Shown: positions 60,260 through 64,000 of the stretch, piece after piece
Layout of the letters: each line of letters opens with the position of its first letter
How positions within the stretch are numbered: position 1 is the first letter of the stretch
NCBI RefSeq assembly: GCF_024832785.1
Contig: NZ_CP116615.1
Location: forward strand, 1,612,001-1,676,000
From: Fontisphaera persica
GTDB lineage: Bacteria > Verrucomicrobiota > Verrucomicrobiia > Limisphaerales > Fontisphaeraceae
DNA: 64,000 nucleotides
Direction: 5' to 3'
Made by a program: the position numbers and the translations under genes
Notes under the pieces: generated by a model
Seen by the model: only the letters and a program-made list of their open reading frames with translations
What the model was told of the DNA's origin: nothing
The model's database searches: none

Positions 60260-63200
60260 ATGAAACGACCGTTCCTGGGCTTGATGCTGGCCCTGCAAAT
60301 CACGAGCCTGGCTTTTCCATCAGCCGCGCAAATCACGGTGAGCGGTATCGCCAACCGCAATTACAACAGCTACGCCAACAGCGCCACCTTCACCGTCACC
60401 TTGCAAGCAGGCCACGCCGGCGCTGCCTGGCTGAATGAGGCGCCCGTGCCCGTCGGCACCGCGGTCACCGTCACACGGGCGGATTACTACGAATTGTTTG
60501 TTCTCGCCACCAACCTGACGACTCAGGCCGTCACCAGCAACCTCACCCAGTTCATCGTGTACCCCGCCGAGCGCGGCAACACCGAGCGCGGCCTCCCACC
60601 CCTCCCCTTGTACCCCCCCATCCCCAGCGCGCCCCAGGAATTTGCCGGCGCTCAACTGAAAATCCTTGCTCCAGACCGATACCCGGCCGATATGGCGCCG
60701 CCGGTGGTAATTTGGGTGTTGGATGCCCAGGGCCGCGCTGTGCGGGTCAATGGCACAGCAACCATCTCCGGGAGCAGCCCCATTCCCATCAAACGCGGCG
60801 TCGGTTCGGGATTTCTGACCCCCTTGGGGCCAGGCCCGGTGCAATACACGTTCAGCCTCGGCGGTTTGCACACCAATAAAACGGTGGAATTTGAAAATCA
60901 GGTGAATTGGACGGGCATCGGCGGCACGTTGAGTGGCACAATCACCTGGCCCGAAAACGCGCGCATTGCCATCACCAATCACGTGAATCTCACGGCGGGC
61001 AGTTCGTTAACCATCGGCGCTGGCGCCGTCGTCCGCATCAGTCCCGTCATCAGCTTTACCAACAATGGTCAAATAACCATCAACGGCACCGTGAACCGCC
61101 CCGTCGTATTTGCGCCCATGGCCACCAACCAGCCGTGGGGCGGTTTTGTGCAACACGCCAACAACACCGACTTCACCGCCACCGGCGCCATTTTTACCGG
61201 TGCCGGCGGCTATACCGGTTACTGGTTCGGCGGCCATGGCCATGACCCCAGTTACTCCGGCATCACCAGTCATCGGGCTGAGCAAGCCTTAATCTCCCTC
61301 TCCGGCGTCAACAACAACCTGACGCTGGTGGACAGTGCCGCCATCTGGCTGCCTGGGCAATTCGGCCATGCCCAGGGCGGCAGCGGCCGCTCCTACCGCA
61401 TCACCCTGACCCGCTTCCTCATGCAGGGCTGCACCACCGGCGGCGAATACACTGGCGCGCAATTCTTCGTCAATGACAGCGCCTTTATCGAGTGCCCGAA
61501 TATTTCCACCAACTTCGTGGATGGCGACAACGACGGGTTGTACATCGTGGATTCACCCCAAGGGCCGCACGGTTTTACCAACACCCTTTTCGGCTGGACC
61601 AAGGATGATGGCGTGGACTCCGGTGGTGACGGCTCAGGTTTCCTGAATTACCAGAACTGTTGGTTTGAAGGCGTCCACCACGAGGCCAATTCCCTGTCCG
61701 ACAGTCAAAGCGGCGGTCCCGACAAAAGCGTCGCGCATTATGACGGCGTTTTCATTAACTGCGGCCAGGCGCTGGAAGCAGGATACGGCGGCCCCACCGG
61801 CCGACTGGAACGGTGCTACGTGGTGGATTCCATGACCGGCGCACGATTCGGTGATAATTATAACTGGGCTTATTCCGGCCGCATGATTGCCACCAACAGC
61901 ATCTTCCTCCATAATCACCGGGATGTGTGGGGCATGAACTTCCAGGATTGGACCTACCGCGTGGCCAACATGGACATCCGCGGTAATTTCCTCACCCGTC
62001 CTGACCCGCGCTGGCCTGAAAACACCGGCTGGAACCCTGAAGCGCACGGACAGCGCTTGGCTGCCTTTGCCGCCACTCCGCCGGAGGCGCCCCCGGGCGT
62101 CGGTTTCGCGGTCTGGACCAACCGTTTTCGTCTCATGGAAATCACCAATGGCGTGCCGGTGCGCTTGAGCGTGTTTCGTCCGCGCAACGTCAGCGTGCGC
62201 TATGCCATTCGCGGCGACGGCACCCCCCTGACCAATGGCGTGATTACCTTTGAAGCGGGCCGCATGGTGCAATTCATCCAGCCCACCGGCATAAATCCCG
62301 TGGATTACGCCACCTTGACCGTCCAGCTCACCGAAGGACTGGATGCCGTGATTACAGGCATCGAAGAAGTCACCTACGAGGTGACTTTGCCTCAAATATC
62401 GCTGGCCGGAGATGCCGGGCCGCGCGCATTATCCTCTTTCCCTGCGGGCATCAGCGTCGCTTTGAACGAGCCAGCCCTCAATGGCACCACGGTGGACTTT
62501 TCCGTGGTGGGCAACCGCACGGGGGCCACCAATGGGACGTTGGCTTTTGTGCCGGGCGCCCTCAGCGCCCTGTTGCAGGCGCCCACCGTGCCCGTGGCCG
62601 ACAATGATTTCGTGTTGGTGACCCTGGCCCGGCCGGTCCAGGCCAGCTTGAGCACGCCGGCGCAGGTGGTGTATGTGCGGATGCCGGAGCGGCCGCCGCT
62701 GACCAACACGCTGTTGATTGCCCGGGGGAGCAACACGGTGTGGCGCTACTATGCGTTGTCGAACGCGCCGCCCACCAACTGGCATGCGCTGACCTTCAAT
62801 GACAGTAGCTGGCCGACGGGGCGGGCGGAGTTGGGGTATGGGGATGGGGATGAGGTGACGGTGGTGCCGAACAACGGGCAGTTGACGACCTATTTTCGGC
62901 GGAGCTTTGTGGTGGCGGAGCCGGGGGCGTACACGAATTTGTTTTTGTGGCTGCTGCGGGATGACGGGGGGGTGGTGTATCTCAATGGGCGGGAGGTGTA
63001 TCGGAGTCCGAATGTGCCGGCGGGGCCGGTGGGGCACACGACGACGACGGTCAGCGGGCAGAATGGGGAGAACACGGTGGATACGAATGTGGTGAGCGCG
63101 GGGGTGTTGGTGGCGGGGACGAATGTGGTGGCGGTTTCGATTCATCAGGCGGGGGCGACGAGTTCGGACATGAGTTTCAATTTTGAGCTGTGGGGGATGG

Positions 63201-63400
63201 CGGCGCCGCGGGTGCCGGAGCCGCTGCCGTTGTATTACGGGGTGGGGGGTGAGGGGCTGGTGTTGGCGTGGGGGGATGGGGAGTTTCGGCTGGTGCAGGC
63301 CACCAATGTGGCGGGGCCGTGGGTGACCAACAGCCTGCCCGGATGGTATCGGGCGGGATTCACCAACCCCGAATCTTACTTCCGGCTAGTGCGGCCATAA
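60260..63400 (+). CDS. Secreted beta-helix-like protein with galactose-binding-like C-terminus
   Basis: A 1046-residue exported protein, signal peptide about 1-23 (cleaved near PSAAQI). Residues about 230-600 look like a right-handed parallel beta helix (short strands with LTAGSSLTIGAGAVVRIS, INGTVNRPVVFAP, NDSAFIECPNIS and a DGDNDG loop). The C-terminal ~200 residues repeat the jelly-roll domain found near the start of the giant LTD/CotH protein (NTVWRYYALSNAPPTNWH, LLRDDGGVVYLNGREV). Bases about 62640-63300 switch to G-rich codons, unlike the C-rich codons before. A role in polysaccharide binding is inference. Confidence 0.7.
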   Translation: MKRPFLGLMLALQITSLAFPSAAQITVSGIANRNYNSYANSATFTVTLQAGHAGAAWLNEAPVPVGTAVTVTRADYYELFVLATNLTTQAVTSNLTQFIVYPAERGNTERGLPPLPLYPPIPSAPQEFAGAQLKILAPDRYPADMAPPVVIWVLDAQGRAVRVNGTATISGSSPIPIKRGVGSGFLTPLGPGPVQYTFSLGGLHTNKTVEFENQVNWTGIGGTLSGTITWPENARIAITNHVNLTAGSSLTIGAGAVVRISPVISFTNNGQITINGTVNRPVVFAPMATNQPWGGFVQHANNTDFTATGAIFTGAGGYTGYWFGGHGHDPSYSGITSHRAEQALISLSGVNNNLTLVDSAAIWLPGQFGHAQGGSGRSYRITLTRFLMQGCTTGGEYTGAQFFVNDSAFIECPNISTNFVDGDNDGLYIVDSPQGPHGFTNTLFGWTKDDGVDSGGDGSGFLNYQNCWFEGVHHEANSLSDSQSGGPDKSVAHYDGVFINCGQALEAGYGGPTGRLERCYVVDSMTGARFGDNYNWAYSGRMIATNSIFLHNHRDVWGMNFQDWTYRVANMDIRGNFLTRPDPRWPENTGWNPEAHGQRLAAFAATPPEAPPGVGFAVWTNRFRLMEITNGVPVRLSVFRPRNVSVRYAIRGDGTPLTNGVITFEAGRMVQFIQPTGINPVDYATLTVQLTEGLDAVITGIEEVTYEVTLPQISLAGDAGPRALSSFPAGISVALNEPALNGTTVDFSVVGNRTGATNGTLAFVPGALSALLQAPTVPVADNDFVLVTLARPVQASLSTPAQVVYVRMPERPPLTNTLLIARGSNTVWRYYALSNAPPTNWHALTFNDSSWPTGRAELGYGDGDEVTVVPNNGQLTTYFRRSFVVAEPGAYTNLFLWLLRDDGGVVYLNGREVYRSPNVPAGPVGHTTTTVSGQNGENTVDTNVVSAGVLVAGTNVVAVSIHQAGATSSDMSFNFELWGMAAPRVPEPLPLYYGVGGEGLVLAWGDGEFRLVQATNVAGPWVTNSLPGWYRAGFTNPESYFRLVRP

Positions 63401-63417
63401 ACATCACCCGCTCGCTC

Positions 63418-63975
63418 ATGAAATTGCTCATCGGAATCACCGGCGCCAGCGGCACCTTGTATGCACAACGGCTTCTGGAAAACCTCGCCGGTTCAGGTCA
63501 TGAACTGCACATCATCCTGAGCAAGTACGCCCAGGCGGTCATCAAGGAAGAGCTGCCCGGCGGACTGCGCCTGCCCCCGGAAGCACAGATGCACAGCTTG
63601 AAAAGCATGCACCTGCCCTTCGCCAGCGGGAGCAACGCAGCCGACGCCATGGTCATCATCCCCTGCAGCATGGGCACGCTGGGGCGCATCGCCCACGGTT
63701 ATAGCGAGGACGCCTTGTTGCGCTCGGCGGATGTGATGCTGAAGGAACGCAAAAAACTGATTTTGGTCCCGCGGGAAACCCCGCTCAATCTGGTGCATGT
63801 GCGCAACTTCGAGTTATTGCTGCTCGCCGGCGCCATCATCCTCCCTGCCAACCCTTCCTTTTACAGCCGTCCTGGCGATGTCACCGCCGTGGTGGACACC
63901 GTCGTGGCACGGGTGCTTGACCACTTGGGAATCCCCCATCAACTGGTGCCCCGCTGGCAGGCCGAACCTGAATAA
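63418..63975 (+). CDS. ubiX: Flavin prenyltransferase UbiX
   Basis: A 185-residue UbiX. KLLIGITGASGTLYAQRLLE is the Rossmann-like FMN loop. PFASGSNAADAMVIIPCSMGTLGRIAHG and LKERKKLILVPRETPLNLVH are the conserved FMN and prenyl-phosphate sites. It makes prenylated FMN for UbiD-type decarboxylases. The frame is open from 63268 inside the preceding gene, but the ATG at 63418 gives the exact family start. It follows the secreted-protein gene by 17 bases. Confidence 0.92.
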   Translation: MKLLIGITGASGTLYAQRLLENLAGSGHELHIILSKYAQAVIKEELPGGLRLPPEAQMHSLKSMHLPFASGSNAADAMVIIPCSMGTLGRIAHGYSEDALLRSADVMLKERKKLILVPRETPLNLVHVRNFELLLLAGAIILPANPSFYSRPGDVTAVVDTVVARVLDHLGIPHQLVPRWQAEPE

Positions 63976-64000
63976 CCCCCTTCCCTGCGCATGGGCATGG

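Noticed and set aside
1-64000. tRNA, rRNA, tmRNA, RNase P RNA or CRISPR array
   Set aside because: A reading by eye of both strands found no T-loop/acceptor pattern, conserved RNase P or tmRNA block, or regular short repeats with spacers.

Overview
The window looks like chromosomal DNA from a member of the Verrucomicrobiota, probably the Limisphaerales/Pedosphaera side. This is inferred from content, not from a database match. Supporting features are very large secreted proteins built from lamin-tail, CotH-kinase, chitobiase C-terminal and Ig-like modules, a DUF1559-type pseudopilin, a DUF6259 glycosidase-like protein, and high-GC housekeeping genes. No rRNA, tRNA or CRISPR array was seen.

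Layout. 0-3.6 kb (+): the pyrG 3' end, folC, a UDP-sugar epimerase and a GH43 enzyme. 3.7-12.1 kb (-): a methyltransferase and a 2516-residue secreted LTD/CotH/Ig protein. 12.1-13.4 kb: a gene-free, hairpin-rich tract. 13.4-16.8 kb (-): a three-gene membrane glycosylation operon (GT2 plus two polytopic GT-C-like proteins). 17.5-20.3 kb (-): an AT-richer operon of pseudopilin, MauE-like membrane protein and a ten-cysteine exported peptide. 20.5-21.8 kb (-): a retropepsin-like lipoprotein and a DUF167 protein.

22.3-32.9 kb (+) is an accessory defence island. It holds a PLD-nuclease/SNF2-type helicase, an Eco57I-like adenine methyltransferase, a ComEC-like metallo-beta-lactamase-fold protein and a small polytopic membrane protein. 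An IS481-like element (29233-30422, 14-bp target duplication) has split off the last ~40 codons of the methyltransferase. The element's transposase is itself frameshifted. The island ends in a scar: a 46-bp duplicate of the methyltransferase tail fused to an N-terminally truncated ImmA/IrrE gene, which abuts the broken 3' end of a second LTD/CotH gene (true coding part about 32924-36499, -).

36.7-40.2 kb (-): an operon of two tandem thymidylate-kinase-like proteins (one with Lys to Arg in the P-loop), a ROK sugar kinase and a Ppx/GppA phosphatase. 40.3-47.2 kb: a DUF6259 protein, small membrane proteins, a Tat-exported sugar isomerase-like protein and an HtrA/DegP protease. 47.2-50.6 kb (-): ilvB-hisC-zinc-ribbon operon preceded by a classical attenuator, with a 24-residue Leu/Val/Ile-rich leader peptide, a stem-loop and a Rho-independent terminator. 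Divergent to it are gcvT-gcvH-SDR and a response regulator. 53.9-55.7 kb (-): cyclase, flavin reductase and elbB. Divergent to these is a GbsR-type regulator with an operator-like palindrome. 56.7-60.1 kb (-): glcF-glcD and an AsmA-like protein. 60.3-64 kb (+): a secreted parallel-beta-helix-like protein and ubiX.
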